Source: Polynucleobacter campilacus (GTDB lineage: Bacteria; Pseudomonadota; Gammaproteobacteria; Burkholderiales; Burkholderiaceae). From it: a stretch of DNA of 64,000 nucleotides. Made by a program: the position numbers and the translations under genes. Positions 39,958 through 49,656 of this stretch are shown here, in pieces; the first letter of the stretch is position 1, and each line of letters begins with the position of its first letter. The DNA lies in assembly GCF_002206625.1 (NCBI RefSeq), contig NZ_NGUP01000005.1, positions 44,776-108,775 on the forward strand, written 5' to 3'. The notes below the pieces were generated by a model. The model did no database searches, was not told the origin of the DNA, and worked only from the letters and a program-made list of their open reading frames with translations.

Positions 39958-41994
39958 TTATTCAAAGCGGATGATCAACTGATCTACTGCTAAGCTATCA
40001 CCTTCTCTAGCGCATATCTCTGAAACGACACCATCTTGTAATGCTGAAATCGTATTCTCCATTTTCATAGCTTCAATCGATGCCAGTTTTTGACCAGCCG
40101 TTACAGCATCACCAACCTTAACAGCTATTTTTGTCAGTAGACCAGGCATCGGTGACATCACTAATTTGGAGGTATCAGGTGGCAGCTTAACTGGCATGCG
40201 CCTCTGTAACTCAGCGCCTAGCGGGCTTAGTACCATGCACTCAAAGTGAGCTCCGTCAAGAGTTAGCAGGTGTCTCACGCCCCGTCGTTCAACTTGTGCG
40301 GTCACTTTATGGATACCATTCATGGTGGCATGAAGGCAAATTTGTCCCGGACGCCAATGACTTACTATGTCATAGCGGCTGACACCATCAGGCTCGTCGA
40401 TATACACCGAATAGATGCCATCTTTTAACTCAACACGAATAGGCACCTCAACAGGATCATTCATAGACCCTGATTTTTTACCAGTGACCACAACAAACTT
40501 CTTGGCAATGATCATTTCATGACCAGCCAACTGACCATCAATCATTTTGATGTGCTCTAGATAGCGATAGCGCATAAATGCAGCCAATGCGGCCAAGCGC
40601 TTGGGATCGCTTGGTTGGACAGAGTCTTTTTTAAAGCCCTCTGGATATTCTTCTGCAATAAAGCCGGTTGTGAAATCACCACTCACAAAACGGGGATGCT
40701 GCAATAAGGCTGCTTGAAAAGGAATGTTTGAATGAATGCCGCGAATCACAAAGTCATTTAGAGCCGAACGCATTTTCTCAATCGCTTCTGAACGGTCCTT
40801 GCCGTGAACGATCAATTTTGCAATCATCGAGTCGTAATACATGGGGATCTCACCGCCCTCGTATACGCCCGTATCTACTCGTACACCGTTTACCGACTCA
40901 GGTGGTCGATATTTCACCAGGCGACCAGTAGATGGCAAAAAGTTGCGGAATGGATCATCTGCATTAATACGACATTCCATTGACCAACCATCTAATTTCA
41001 CATCCTCTTGTTTAAAGGCGAGCTTTTCACCAGCGGCTACACGGATCATTTGCTCAACCAGGTCAAGACCCGTAATCGATTCAGTTACCGGATGCTCAAC
41101 CTGTAGACGTGTATTCATCTCCAGGAAGTAAAAAGACTTATCTTTGCCAACTACGAATTCCACTGTGCCGGCAGATTGATAATTGACCACTTTAGCCAAG
41201 GCAACTGCTTGTTTGCCCATTGCCTTACGGGTTGTAGGATCGATAAATGGTGAAGGTGCCTCTTCAATGACCTTCTGATGACGGCGTTGAATCGAGCAGT
41301 CACGCTCATTTAAATACACCACGTTGCCATGAGAGTCGCCTAAAACCTGAATTTCAATATGGCGCGGACCTTCAACAAACTTCTCGATGAAGATGCGATC
41401 ATCCCCGAAGCTGCTCATCGCCTCAGTTTTACAAGCAGCGAAACCTTCGGCAGTTTCTTTATCATTAAATGCAACACGCAACCCCTTACCGCCACCGCCA
41501 GCCGATGCTTTGATCATGACTGGATAACCGATACCTTGGGCTATCTTGACCGCTTCATCGCTACTTGCAATCGCCTCGTTATGGCCTGGAATCGTATTGA
41601 CCTTAGCCTCGATTGCCAACTTCTTTGAGGCAATTTTGTCGCCCATGGCAGCAATCGATTGGTATTTGGGACCAATAAAAACGATGCCCTCTTCTTCACA
41701 ACGCCGAGCAAACTGTTCGTTCTCAGATAAAAAGCCATAGCCGGGGTGAACTGCTTGTGCCCCAGTATCTTTACAAGCTTGAATGATACGATCAATCACT
41801 AGATACGATTCTCTGGAAGGCGCAGGTCCAATGCAAACGGCCTCATCTGCTAATTGAACATGACGGGCTTCCTGATCGGCTTCTGAGTAAACAGCAACCG
41901 TCTTAATACCCATCTTCTTCGCGGTACTCATTACACGGCATGCGATCTCACCGCGGTTGGCAATAAGGATTTTCGTAAACATTTTTGTAGTCAT
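39958..41994 (-). CDS. pccA: Propionyl-CoA/acetyl-CoA carboxylase, biotin carboxylase subunit
   Basis: This 678-residue alpha subunit carboxylates its own biotin with bicarbonate and ATP. It has the biotin carboxylase domain (KILIANRGEIACRV, the ATP-grasp loop KASAGGGGKGLRV, EMNTRLQVEHPVTE), a middle PCC-type BT region and a C-terminal biotinyl domain with lysine in SIEAMKMENT. It pairs with pccB two positions upstream. Context with methylmalonyl-CoA mutase argues for propionyl-CoA as the substrate. The start is either ATG 41994 or ATG 41982 (MFTKILIANRG). Confidence 0.93.
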   Translation of the reverse strand: MTTKMFTKILIANRGEIACRVMSTAKKMGIKTVAVYSEADQEARHVQLADEAVCIGPAPSRESYLVIDRIIQACKDTGAQAVHPGYGFLSENEQFARRCEEEGIVFIGPKYQSIAAMGDKIASKKLAIEAKVNTIPGHNEAIASSDEAVKIAQGIGYPVMIKASAGGGGKGLRVAFNDKETAEGFAACKTEAMSSFGDDRIFIEKFVEGPRHIEIQVLGDSHGNVVYLNERDCSIQRRHQKVIEEAPSPFIDPTTRKAMGKQAVALAKVVNYQSAGTVEFVVGKDKSFYFLEMNTRLQVEHPVTESITGLDLVEQMIRVAAGEKLAFKQEDVKLDGWSMECRINADDPFRNFLPSTGRLVKYRPPESVNGVRVDTGVYEGGEIPMYYDSMIAKLIVHGKDRSEAIEKMRSALNDFVIRGIHSNIPFQAALLQHPRFVSGDFTTGFIAEEYPEGFKKDSVQPSDPKRLAALAAFMRYRYLEHIKMIDGQLAGHEMIIAKKFVVVTGKKSGSMNDPVEVPIRVELKDGIYSVYIDEPDGVSRYDIVSHWRPGQICLHATMNGIHKVTAQVERRGVRHLLTLDGAHFECMVLSPLGAELQRRMPVKLPPDTSKLVMSPMPGLLTKIAVKVGDAVTAGQKLASIEAMKMENTISALQDGVVSEICAREGDSLAVDQLIIRFE

Positions 41995-42008
41995 GATTTG
42001 TCGCGCCT

Positions 42009-43541
42009 TTACAGGGGAATATTGCCGTGTTTACGCGCAGGATTCTTTAACTCTTTATCTTTCAACATCGCCAAAGAGCGAGCGATACGTTTGCGGGTTT
42101 CGTGCGGCAAAATTACATCATCAATATAGCCACGACGTCCTGCCACAAATGGGTTTGCAAATTTGGCCTTGTATTCAGCTTCACGGGCTGCAATTTTCTC
42201 TAGATCCGATTTTTCTTCGCGGAAGATAATTTCTACTGCACCTTTTGGGCCCATTACCGCGATCTCTGCGGATGGCCATGCAAAGTTCACATCGCCACGT
42301 AAATGCTTGGATGCCATCACGTCATAGGCACCACCATAGGCCTTACGCGTAATCAATGTGACTTTAGGCACGGTGCAATCTGCGTAGGCATAGAGTAATT
42401 TAGCGCCGTGTCTAATGATGCCGCCATACTCTTGAGCAGTACCTGGCATAAATCCTGGCACATCCACTAAAGTTACTACCGGTATATTAAAAGCATCACA
42501 GAAACGCACAAAACGCGCAGCCTTAATTGAAGCCTTAATATCGAGACAACCAGCTAACACCAAGGGCTGATTAGCAACGATACCAATCGAGCGGCCTTCC
42601 ATGCGCCCAAAGCCAATCACAATGTTTTTGGCGTAATCAGGTTGAAGCTCAAAGAACTCTCCATCATCCACAATCTTTGCAATCAGCTCCTTCATGTCAT
42701 AAGGTTGATTTGGATTGGATGGAACGAGCGTATCTAATGAAAAATCAGGCTCTTCAGTGCGATTAGCGCCTTTAATAAGTGGGGGTTTTTCGCGGTTCGA
42801 TAACGGTAGATAGTTAAAGAAGCGGCGCAGCATCATGATGGCATCAACATCGTTATCAAAGGCTAAATCACAAACGCCAGAGACGGTGGAATGTGTAACT
42901 GCACCACCCAACTCTTCTGAGGTGACATCCTCATGCGTTACTGTCTTGACCACTTCTGGGCCGGTAACGAACATATAGGAGCTATCTTTAACCATGAAAA
43001 TGAAATCCGTTAGCGCTGGCGAATACACAGCACCGCCTGCACACGGCCCCATGATTAAGGAGATCTGCGGTATCACACCTGAGGCGGTCACATTGCGTTG
43101 AAAGATTTCTGCATAGCCACCCAAAGAAGCAACGCCCTCTTGAATGCGCGCACCACCTGAGTCATTTAATCCAATCACAGGGGCGCCTACCTTCAGGGCT
43201 TGATCCATGATCTTGCAAATCTTTTCAGCATGAGCTTCTGACAAAGACCCGCCTAATACTGTGAAGTCTTGGGAAAACACAAACACAAGACGGCCATTAA
43301 TCATGCCGTAACCAGTCACTACACCGTCACCTGGAACAGTTTGATCAGCCATTCCAAAATCATGACAACGATGCTCAACAAACATATCCCACTCTTCAAA
43401 AGTGCCTGCATCGAGTAAGAGTTCAATGCGTTCACGGGCAGTGAGTTTGCCCTTCGCATGCTGAGCGGCAATACGCTTTTGCCCACCACCTAATCGGGCA
43501 AGCTCACGTTTGGCCTCGAGCTGTTGAATGATTTCCTTCAT
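42009..43541 (-). CDS. pccB: Propionyl-CoA carboxylase, carboxyltransferase subunit
   Basis: The 510-residue beta subunit moves CO2 from biotin to propionyl-CoA. It carries the crotonase-type carboxyltransferase halves: [46 protein letters not shown] and the C-terminal [34 protein letters not shown] segment and [10 protein letters not shown]. The start is ATG 43541 because AAGGAG lies 6 bases upstream; the longer version to 43565 would overlap meaB. It lies between meaB and pccA in the operon. Confidence 0.94.
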   Translation of the reverse strand: MKEIIQQLEAKRELARLGGGQKRIAAQHAKGKLTARERIELLLDAGTFEEWDMFVEHRCHDFGMADQTVPGDGVVTGYGMINGRLVFVFSQDFTVLGGSLSEAHAEKICKIMDQALKVGAPVIGLNDSGGARIQEGVASLGGYAEIFQRNVTASGVIPQISLIMGPCAGGAVYSPALTDFIFMVKDSSYMFVTGPEVVKTVTHEDVTSEELGGAVTHSTVSGVCDLAFDNDVDAIMMLRRFFNYLPLSNREKPPLIKGANRTEEPDFSLDTLVPSNPNQPYDMKELIAKIVDDGEFFELQPDYAKNIVIGFGRMEGRSIGIVANQPLVLAGCLDIKASIKAARFVRFCDAFNIPVVTLVDVPGFMPGTAQEYGGIIRHGAKLLYAYADCTVPKVTLITRKAYGGAYDVMASKHLRGDVNFAWPSAEIAVMGPKGAVEIIFREEKSDLEKIAAREAEYKAKFANPFVAGRRGYIDDVILPHETRKRIARSLAMLKDKELKNPARKHGNIPL

Positions 43542-43551
43542 GTGCTGCTCC

Positions 43552-44577
43552 TTAGAAAAATTCATGACCCATAGATTCCAGCAGGCGTCTTGCCGCCACT
43601 GAAGCTGCCATGGTTCCTTGATTTACCTGTGCAATTAAGATTGGTAAGAGCTCTTGAACTTGCGCATTGTTCCGAAATGCATTCTTTAAGCCTGCATCAA
43701 TGCGATCCCACATCCATGCGCCTGCTTGTTGTTTGCGACGACTCTCAAATTTGCCATTGGCCTTTTGCAGCTTTTCAAAATGAGTTACTTTGTCCCAGAG
43801 CTCAGGTACGCCTTTGCCCTCAAGCGCACTTAATGTAATGACGGTGGGATGCCAAAACTCCTGCTGATGTGAAGCGTGATCTGGGTTGCCCTGAAAGCCG
43901 AGTAAACGCAAAGAACTCGTGATAAACAATTGCGCACGCATTGCTGCATCAGGATCGATGTCTACCTTATTAATCGCAATCAGATCGGCGATTTCCATCA
44001 CGCCTTTTTTGATGGCCTGCAGATCATCACCAGCATTCGGTAACTGCATCAGCAAGAACATGTCGGTCATACCAGCAACTGCAATTTCGCTTTGGCCAAC
44101 GCCGACCGTCTCAACGATGATCACATCAAAACCAGCTGCCTCTGCAACTAGCATGGTCTCACGAGTCTTCTCTGCAACACCGCCCAGCGTTCCTGAAGAT
44201 GGGCTGGGCCTAATGAAAGCATCTTCAAGAACTGAGAGACGCTCCATACGGGTTTTATCACCCAAAATGGATCCGCCAGACAAGCTAGAGGATGGATCAA
44301 TGGCTAACACGGCAACACGGTGGCCTTTTTCAATTAAGTAGAGACCAAGAGCTTCGATGAGTGTCGATTTGCCAACACCTGGGACCCCAGAAATACCTAA
44401 GCGAAATGAATTACCAGTCTTTGGCAACAGGGTATTGAGTACATCATCTGCACGCTTGCGGTGATCTAAGCGAGTAGATTCAAGTAAGGTAATAATCTTT
44501 GCTAGAGCGCGTCGCTGTTTAAGCGATGGCGCACTGGTGAGATCACTTACTAAGATCTGATCGGCAGCTTGAAGCAT
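43552..44577 (-). CDS. meaB: Methylmalonyl-CoA mutase-associated GTPase MeaB
   Basis: MeaB is a G3E-family GTPase that protects methylmalonyl-CoA mutase and gates cobalamin loading. The 341 residues show the P-loop [18 protein letters not shown] near residue 62, the [22 protein letters not shown] segment, ETVGVGQSE as the switch region, and NKVD for guanine recognition. It follows mutA by 15 bases, the typical order, and supports an adenosylcobalamin-dependent pathway. Confidence 0.95.
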   Translation of the reverse strand: MLQAADQILVSDLTSAPSLKQRRALAKIITLLESTRLDHRKRADDVLNTLLPKTGNSFRLGISGVPGVGKSTLIEALGLYLIEKGHRVAVLAIDPSSSLSGGSILGDKTRMERLSVLEDAFIRPSPSSGTLGGVAEKTRETMLVAEAAGFDVIIVETVGVGQSEIAVAGMTDMFLLMQLPNAGDDLQAIKKGVMEIADLIAINKVDIDPDAAMRAQLFITSSLRLLGFQGNPDHASHQQEFWHPTVITLSALEGKGVPELWDKVTHFEKLQKANGKFESRRKQQAGAWMWDRIDAGLKNAFRNNAQVQELLPILIAQVNQGTMAASVAARRLLESMGHEFF

Positions 44578-44592
44578 CTAATAGGGCCTGAG

Positions 44593-46779
44593 TTAAGCTG
44601 GTTTTACCGATTTACGAATTTGCTCAAGCACATCCTTAGCTGAAGCTGGAATAGGTGTACCTGGACCATAAATACCCTTCACTCCTGCTTCGTAGAGAAA
44701 CTCATAGTCTTGTCTTGGAATAACACCACCTACAAATACGATGATGTCATCCGAACCTTGTTTTCTGAGTTCTGCAATGATGGCAGGCACTAAGGTCTTA
44801 TGACCTGCAGCTAGGGTAGAGACACCTAAGGCATGTACATCGTTCTCAATTGCCTGGCGCGCACACTCTTCAGGAGTTTGAAACAAGGGGCCGATATCAA
44901 CGTCAAATCCCAAGTCTGCATAGGCAGTCGCAACCACCTTAGCACCTCGATCATGACCATCTTGACCAAGTTTGGCAATCATGACGCGCGGTCGACGACC
45001 AAAATCTTTCGCAAAGTCGGCGATTTCTACTTTCAGTTTTTCCCAGCCTTCGGCTGAGTCATAGGCAGCTGCATACACTCCGGTCACCTTTTGAGTATCG
45101 GCGCGATGGCGCCCGTAAACTTTCTCCAATGCATCAGACACTTCACCGACCGTAGCACGTAAACGAATGGCATTGATAGCCAATTCCAATAAGTTTCCGG
45201 TGTTGTCCTCAGCGGCTTTTGTTAATGCCTCTAATGCTGCTGTTACTTTCTTACTATCACGCTTTGCTCTGATTTGTTCCAGGAGAGCAACTTGACCCTC
45301 GCGAACGCGATCGTTATCGATCATTAAGACGTCAACGAGATCTTCTTTATCGAGTTTGTATTTATTGACGCCAACAATCACATCGGCGCCCGAATCTATC
45401 TTGGCCTGCTTTTCAGCAGCAGAAGCTTCAATCTTCAATTTAGCCCAACCACTTTCAACCGCCTTAGTCATGCCGCCCATAGCATCGACTTCTTGAATAA
45501 TTTCCCAAGCCTTGTCTGCCATCTCTTGTGTAAGGTTTTCCATCATGTAAGAACCAGCCCAAGGATCAATTACGCTAGTGATATGGGTTTCTTCCTGAAG
45601 AATTAGCTGGGTATTTCTTGCAATCCGACTTGAGAACTCAGAAGGTAAAGCAATCGCTTCATCAAAGGAGTTGGTATGTAAGGACTGCGTTCCACCAAAA
45701 ACAGCGGCCATTGCTTCAACCGTCGTTCTCACGATATTGTTATAGGGGTCTTGCTCAGTCAATGACCAGCCCGATGTTTGGCAATGGGTGCGCAACATTA
45801 AGGACTTTGGATTTTTGGGCTCAAACGATTTCATGATGCGCCACCACAATAATCTTGCAGCGCGTAATTTAGCGACTTCTAAGTAAAAGTTCATTCCAAT
45901 GGCAAAAAAGAATGACAAGCGGCCTGCAAAGCCATCCACATCTAATCCTTTGGCAAGTGCTGTTTTAACGTACTCTTTACCGTCAGCCAATGTAAAGGCT
46001 AGTTCTAGAACTTGATTGGCGCCTGCTTCTTGCATGTGATAACCCGAGATTGATATCGAGTTAAATTTAGGCATGTGCTTGGCGGTGTATTCAATAATGT
46101 CGCCAATAATGCGCATAGAAGGCTCTGGTGGATAGATGTAGGTGTTACGCACCATGAACTCTTTCAGAATGTCGTTCTGAATCGTTCCAGATAATTGCTC
46201 TTGTTTAACGCCTTGTTCTTCGCCCGCCACGATATAGCCAGCCAGCACAGGCAATACCGCACCATTCATCGTCATGGAAACAGAAACTTTGTTCAATGGA
46301 ATGCCATTAAACAAAATTTTCATATCTTCAACAGAATCAATCGCAACACCGGCTTTACCAACATCACCAGTAACCCGCGGATGGTCTGAGTCATAGCCGC
46401 GGTGAGTCGCTAGGTCAAATGCAACCGATACGCCTTGACCACCAGCAGCCAATGCTTTGCGATAAAACGCATTGGATTCTTGTGCAGTTGAAAAGCCAGC
46501 GTATTGTCGAATCGTCCATGGACGCACCGAGTACATTGTTGCTTGAGGACCCCTTAAATATGGCTCGAAACCTGGCAAGCTATCGGTGTAATTGAGGTCT
46601 TGTGTATCTGCAGAGGTATAGAGTGCCTTAATGTGAATACCATCTGGCGTATTCCAACCAAGCTTCTCAGGGTCACCGTTTGGCGCTGACTTCTGGGCAG
46701 ACTTTTTCCAGTCTTCTATATTCGAATCTGGAACTGCTGGCCATGAACTTCCTGATGGTTGTTTCTTTTCTGAACTCAC
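44593..46779 (-). CDS. scpA: Methylmalonyl-CoA mutase (adenosylcobalamin-dependent)
   Basis: The enzyme turns (R)-methylmalonyl-CoA into succinyl-CoA, feeding propionate carbon into the TCA cycle. The single chain of 728 residues has the TIM-barrel substrate domain ([23 protein letters not shown], near residue 85) and the C-terminal B12 domain with the base-off signature [11 protein letters not shown] and [12 protein letters not shown]. The start is GTG 46779 behind an AGGGGTG site. It heads mutA-meaB-pccB-pccA-epimerase and is divergent from a GntR regulator. The cell must make or import cobalamin; no cobalamin gene is in the window. Confidence 0.96.
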   Translation of the reverse strand: MSSEKKQPSGSSWPAVPDSNIEDWKKSAQKSAPNGDPEKLGWNTPDGIHIKALYTSADTQDLNYTDSLPGFEPYLRGPQATMYSVRPWTIRQYAGFSTAQESNAFYRKALAAGGQGVSVAFDLATHRGYDSDHPRVTGDVGKAGVAIDSVEDMKILFNGIPLNKVSVSMTMNGAVLPVLAGYIVAGEEQGVKQEQLSGTIQNDILKEFMVRNTYIYPPEPSMRIIGDIIEYTAKHMPKFNSISISGYHMQEAGANQVLELAFTLADGKEYVKTALAKGLDVDGFAGRLSFFFAIGMNFYLEVAKLRAARLLWWRIMKSFEPKNPKSLMLRTHCQTSGWSLTEQDPYNNIVRTTVEAMAAVFGGTQSLHTNSFDEAIALPSEFSSRIARNTQLILQEETHITSVIDPWAGSYMMENLTQEMADKAWEIIQEVDAMGGMTKAVESGWAKLKIEASAAEKQAKIDSGADVIVGVNKYKLDKEDLVDVLMIDNDRVREGQVALLEQIRAKRDSKKVTAALEALTKAAEDNTGNLLELAINAIRLRATVGEVSDALEKVYGRHRADTQKVTGVYAAAYDSAEGWEKLKVEIADFAKDFGRRPRVMIAKLGQDGHDRGAKVVATAYADLGFDVDIGPLFQTPEECARQAIENDVHALGVSTLAAGHKTLVPAIIAELRKQGSDDIIVFVGGVIPRQDYEFLYEAGVKGIYGPGTPIPASAKDVLEQIRKSVKPA

Positions 46780-46829
46780 AAGGCACCCCTAGTCAATTTG
46801 TTGCATTGCATCTAATTTAACAATTCTGC

Positions 46830-46859
46830 TTGACTATTTAGAATTTGTCCAGTTAATAT
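46830..46859 (+). promoter_or_regulatory. Promoter of the GntR regulator gene
   Basis: TTGACT (46830-46835) and TAATAT (46854-46859) are spaced by 18 bases. The predicted start of transcription would be around 46866, only about 6 bases before the ATG at 46872, so the mRNA may be nearly leaderless. I see no Shine-Dalgarno. Confidence 0.55.
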
Positions 46860-46868
46860 GTATACATA
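46857..46868. promoter_or_regulatory. GntR/FadR-type operator palindrome
   Basis: The perfect 12-base palindrome TATGTATACATA contains the GTATAC core typical of FCD-subfamily GntR operators. It overlaps the -10 element and predicted start site of the regulator gene, so autorepression is likely. It also sits in the 92-base gap shared with the divergent methylmalonyl-CoA mutase operon. Confidence 0.65.
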
Positions 46869-46871
46869 ATT

Positions 46872-47510
46872 ATGAATACAAAACTGAACAATAGGCCTCT
46901 ATACGAAGACGTAGCCGACAGACTGCGTGATCAGATATTTGCCAAGCAATTGGCGCCAGGAAGCTGGCTCGATGAGCAATCATTAGCAGAACAGTTTGGA
47001 ATTAGCCGTACGCCCATGCGCGAAGCCATCAAGGCCTTAGCATCTGAGGGTCTAGTGACCATGAAATTGCGTCGTGGCGCGTATGTAACAGAGGTCAATC
47101 GCAGTGATTTAGATCAGATTTTCACTGTTTTATCCCTTTTGGAGGGCCAGGCAGCCAAAGAAGCAGCCATAAAAGCCACAGAGGATGATCTCAATCTCTT
47201 AGATCACCTGCACCATCGCCTAGAAACCGCAGCTGCAGATCGAGATATCGAGCAATTCTTTGAAATCAACGGAAAATTTCACGAGTTAATACAGCAAATT
47301 GCGGGGAATCGCTGGATGAACGGTGTGATTGATGATTTAAGAAAAGTCCTGAAATTGCATAGAAAAGACTCCCTAACGAGTACGGGAAGACTTCAAAACT
47401 CACTCATTGAGCATCGCGAGATTCTTCGGGCAATCCTAAAGCGCGATGAGTTGGCAGCAGAAGTAGCTATGCGTAAACACTTTGCCAATGGCTTAGAAGC
47501 CTTAAGATAG
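46872..47510 (+). CDS. GntR family transcriptional regulator (FCD domain)
   Basis: The 212-residue regulator has the N-terminal winged helix of the family (LRDQIFAKQLAPGSWLDEQSLAEQFGISRTPMREAIKALASEGLV) and a C-terminal FCD ligand-binding helical bundle (LEGQAAKEAAIKA, the metal-ligand-type KFHELIQQIAGNRWM). Divergent placement next to the propionyl-CoA pathway suggests it senses a pathway metabolite and controls both directions. A GTATAC palindrome lies just before its ATG. The ligand is unknown. Confidence 0.88.
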   Translation: MNTKLNNRPLYEDVADRLRDQIFAKQLAPGSWLDEQSLAEQFGISRTPMREAIKALASEGLVTMKLRRGAYVTEVNRSDLDQIFTVLSLLEGQAAKEAAIKATEDDLNLLDHLHHRLETAAADRDIEQFFEINGKFHELIQQIAGNRWMNGVIDDLRKVLKLHRKDSLTSTGRLQNSLIEHREILRAILKRDELAAEVAMRKHFANGLEALR

Positions 47511-47531
47511 CAATAAATATCTATAAATAAC

Positions 47532-47566
47532 AATGGCTTAGAATATTATCCTAAGCCATTACTTTA
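47532..47566. terminator. Intergenic hairpin, probable bidirectional terminator
   Basis: AATGGCTTAG (47532-47541) pairs perfectly with CTAAGCCATT (47551-47560) across a 9-base loop. It lies between the convergent GntR and cytochrome genes. The T-run to the right is short and interrupted (ACTTTATT), so termination strength is uncertain. Confidence 0.65.
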
Positions 47567-47582
47567 TTAAGCTCGAGCAGAA

Positions 47583-47936
47583 TTACTTTCTAATGACAAA
47601 GTTTCCAGGCAAAGAAGCAATATAAGCAGCGATGTCTTGCATATCTGCATCGGAGTACCCCTGAACTAGTGCACCCATGATGGCGTTATTACGACCATAT
47701 TGCGGATTGCCACCCCCTACTTTGTAGGCCTTCAATGCATAGTAAAGGTAATCGGGGTATTGACCTGCCAGTTTTGGATAAATAGGCAATATCGGTGCAT
47801 TGAGCCCGGCACCATGGCAAGAGGCACAATTGCCCTTCTCAACCAAAGCTAGACCTTTATCAACGCTAGCGGCATTAGCAACATTCACTAGGCCAATGCT
47901 AGAAAACAAAACTGCGGTAATGAGTGCAAATTTCAT
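47583..47936 (-). CDS. Small periplasmic cytochrome c (c553/c4-half type)
   Basis: The 117-residue protein has a signal peptide (MKFALITAVLFSSIGLVNVANA) and one heme c site, NCASCHG, with a distal Met in the NAIMGALV segment. The YPDYLYYALKAYKVGG and DMQDIAAYIASLPG parts match one half of a cytochrome c4. It probably carries electrons in the periplasm. It is paired with another single-heme cytochrome 13 bases upstream, so the two may act together like the halves of a diheme c4. Its partner oxidase or dehydrogenase is not visible. Confidence 0.9.
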   Translation of the reverse strand: MKFALITAVLFSSIGLVNVANAASVDKGLALVEKGNCASCHGAGLNAPILPIYPKLAGQYPDYLYYALKAYKVGGGNPQYGRNNAIMGALVQGYSDADMQDIAAYIASLPGNFVIRK

Positions 47937-47949
47937 AAACGTATCTCTA

Positions 47950-48315
47950 TCACTTCAATGGGTTTTTAGGTGAGCTGGCTGTTTGCGCAGCATAGTATTC
48001 GCCAAGGTCGGCCATATCCTGATCAGAAAGACTGCCAGCGATAGCGCGCATGGTTGGATGCTTTCTTTCGCCCTTCTTATATGCCGCTAATGCGCTAGCA
48101 ATGTAGGCTGCATTTTGGCCGCCAATCATCGGTACTTTATAAACCAATGGGTAGTCAGCGCGGTATTCAGGAATTGAGTGACAGCCAACACAAAGCCATA
48201 CTTTGGCATTTGCAGCCGCCGCATTCCCCTTAACTTCATCGGCTTGGGCAGTAAAACCAGTAAGCACTAAACCAGTAGCAAGCAGCAATCGAGGAAGAAT
48301 TGTTCTTTTTTTCAT
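47950..48315 (-). CDS. Small periplasmic cytochrome c, paired with the next
   Basis: The start is taken at ATG 48315 (MKKRTILPRLLLATGLVLTGFTAQA), which gives a normal signal peptide and 121 residues; a frame extending to 48399 would put a non-signal leader in front. One heme site WLCVGCHSI and an axial Met in HPTMRAIAG are present. GGQNAAYIASALAAYKKGERKHP followed by LSDQDMADLGEYYA is cytochrome c4-like. It is first in a two-gene group with the following cytochrome. No strong ribosome site is seen. The 180 bases before it hold the divergent RidA promoter. Confidence 0.88.
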   Translation of the reverse strand: MKKRTILPRLLLATGLVLTGFTAQADEVKGNAAAANAKVWLCVGCHSIPEYRADYPLVYKVPMIGGQNAAYIASALAAYKKGERKHPTMRAIAGSLSDQDMADLGEYYAAQTASSPKNPLK

Positions 48316-48495
48316 AGAAATCAGTTTTAATGAGTTTGATTTAATTCGAGTGGACAGATTATAGCGGACTGATGCATCTAGAGGCGTTATTTGGCTCATT
48401 TAAACCCCCCGAAATCAGTAAAAGCTTGCAAAAGAAGATAGGGAAAAGCGCTTGCCAGTAAGATTCATGGTCTACCCCAATACGGACTCCTCATC

Positions 48496-48954
48496 ATGAA
48501 TAAACCCTACCTTGATCGCCTGAAATCTCTCGGGATTGAGCTTCCTCCAGCGGGACCACCCGCAGCTGCTTACGTGATGGCTAGAACTACTGGCAATATT
48601 GTTTTTCTATCGGGTCATATTGCCAAAAAAGATGGCAAGCCTTGGGTCGGAAAGCTGGGCAAAGATATGGATACCGATGCTGGTAAGGCTGCCGCAAGAT
48701 CAGTAGCGATTGACCTCATCGCCACATTGCAAAGTCATTTGGGCTCACTAGATCAAATCAAGTCCATTGTCAAAGTCATGGGCCTGGTCAATTCTACCGA
48801 GCAATATACCGAACAACATTTGGTCATCAATGGTTGTTCAGAATTACTCGCCGACGTCTTTGGCGATGCAGGCAAGCATTCCCGTAGTGCATTTGGTGTA
48901 GCGCAAATTCCATTAGGTGCTTGCGTGGAAATTGAATTGATTGCCGAGATTTAA
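48496..48954 (+). CDS. RidA family protein (YjgF/YER057c/UK114)
   Basis: The 152-residue protein matches the RidA subgroup that carries the N-terminal RLKSLGIELPPAGPPAAAYV segment and the ending RSAFGVAQIPLGACVEIELIAEI, with the arginine used for substrate binding. RidA proteins hydrolyse reactive enamine/imine intermediates, although this longer subgroup often lacks demonstrated deaminase activity. Its TAA stop interlocks with that of the convergent nucleotidyltransferase gene (TTAA at 48951-48954). A role cannot be assigned from neighbours. Confidence 0.88.
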   Translation: MNKPYLDRLKSLGIELPPAGPPAAAYVMARTTGNIVFLSGHIAKKDGKPWVGKLGKDMDTDAGKAAARSVAIDLIATLQSHLGSLDQIKSIVKVMGLVNSTEQYTEQHLVINGCSELLADVFGDAGKHSRSAFGVAQIPLGACVEIELIAEI

Positions 48955-49601
48955 AAGTGCTTTAAGTTAAATTCAGAAAGATCAGCTTCAGTATCAACAT
49001 CAGCAATATAGGCTGGATTGTCTGTAACAAAAATCTGGACTAACTCTGGATGCTGATCCATAAAAGGTCTACAGACCATGTTGGGTATTGCCAAAATATC
49101 CGCGATGAACTGATGTGAAAACACAACTGGATTACCTCGCTGCTCTCCTACCATAGGCAAAACCACTTCTGTTGGCTGATCCCGCTGCTCAAATTGCTTC
49201 AGCAATGCATCAATTTCCATAGTACCCACGAGAGGTTGATCGCATAGAGCGACCAGCAGCATATCGTAATCACTCTTTAAGGTTTCCAAACCCACACGTA
49301 CTGAAGATGCTTGTCCTCGTTCTGGCTTTGGGTTGTGCGCAGTTGTAATTGCCAACCCGAGATCTTTTTTGAGCCTAGACAACTCCGATTCAATCGCATC
49401 CGCATAAAAACCTGTCACGACGATAAATTCTGTTGGCATAAATGGTGCGATTGCTTGGCAAAATCGACTTAAAAGGCTTTTGCCCTCCTTTTGCAAAAGC
49501 GCCTTAGGAATTGAACCCAATCGGCTACCCTCACCCGCGGCCAGCAAAAGTACTGCCAAGCGAAGCTTTACCGAATTGGAGTGCTTACCCAAAGATGTCA
49601 T
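48951..49601 (-). CDS. MobA/MocA-like nucleotidyltransferase
   Basis: The 216-residue NTP-transferase has the GT-A start LAVLLLAAGEGSRLGSIPKALLQ, the LVALCDQPLVG metal motif and the NPVVFSHQ segment. These match molybdenum cofactor cytidylyltransferase (MocA), which makes the cytosine dinucleotide form of the cofactor for xanthine-oxidase-family enzymes. The divergent XdhC-like gene supports that. ATG 49601 is the chosen start; a longer hydrophobic leader to 49649 is unlikely. No molybdo-hydroxylase subunit is in the window. Confidence 0.8.
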   Translation of the reverse strand: MTSLGKHSNSVKLRLAVLLLAAGEGSRLGSIPKALLQKEGKSLLSRFCQAIAPFMPTEFIVVTGFYADAIESELSRLKKDLGLAITTAHNPKPERGQASSVRVGLETLKSDYDMLLVALCDQPLVGTMEIDALLKQFEQRDQPTEVVLPMVGEQRGNPVVFSHQFIADILAIPNMVCRPFMDQHPELVQIFVTDNPAYIADVDTEADLSEFNLKHF

Positions 49602-49656
49602 TAGAGTGATAATAAATAGGAAACTAGAAAAATAAACAATAAAGATCAATCACCGC

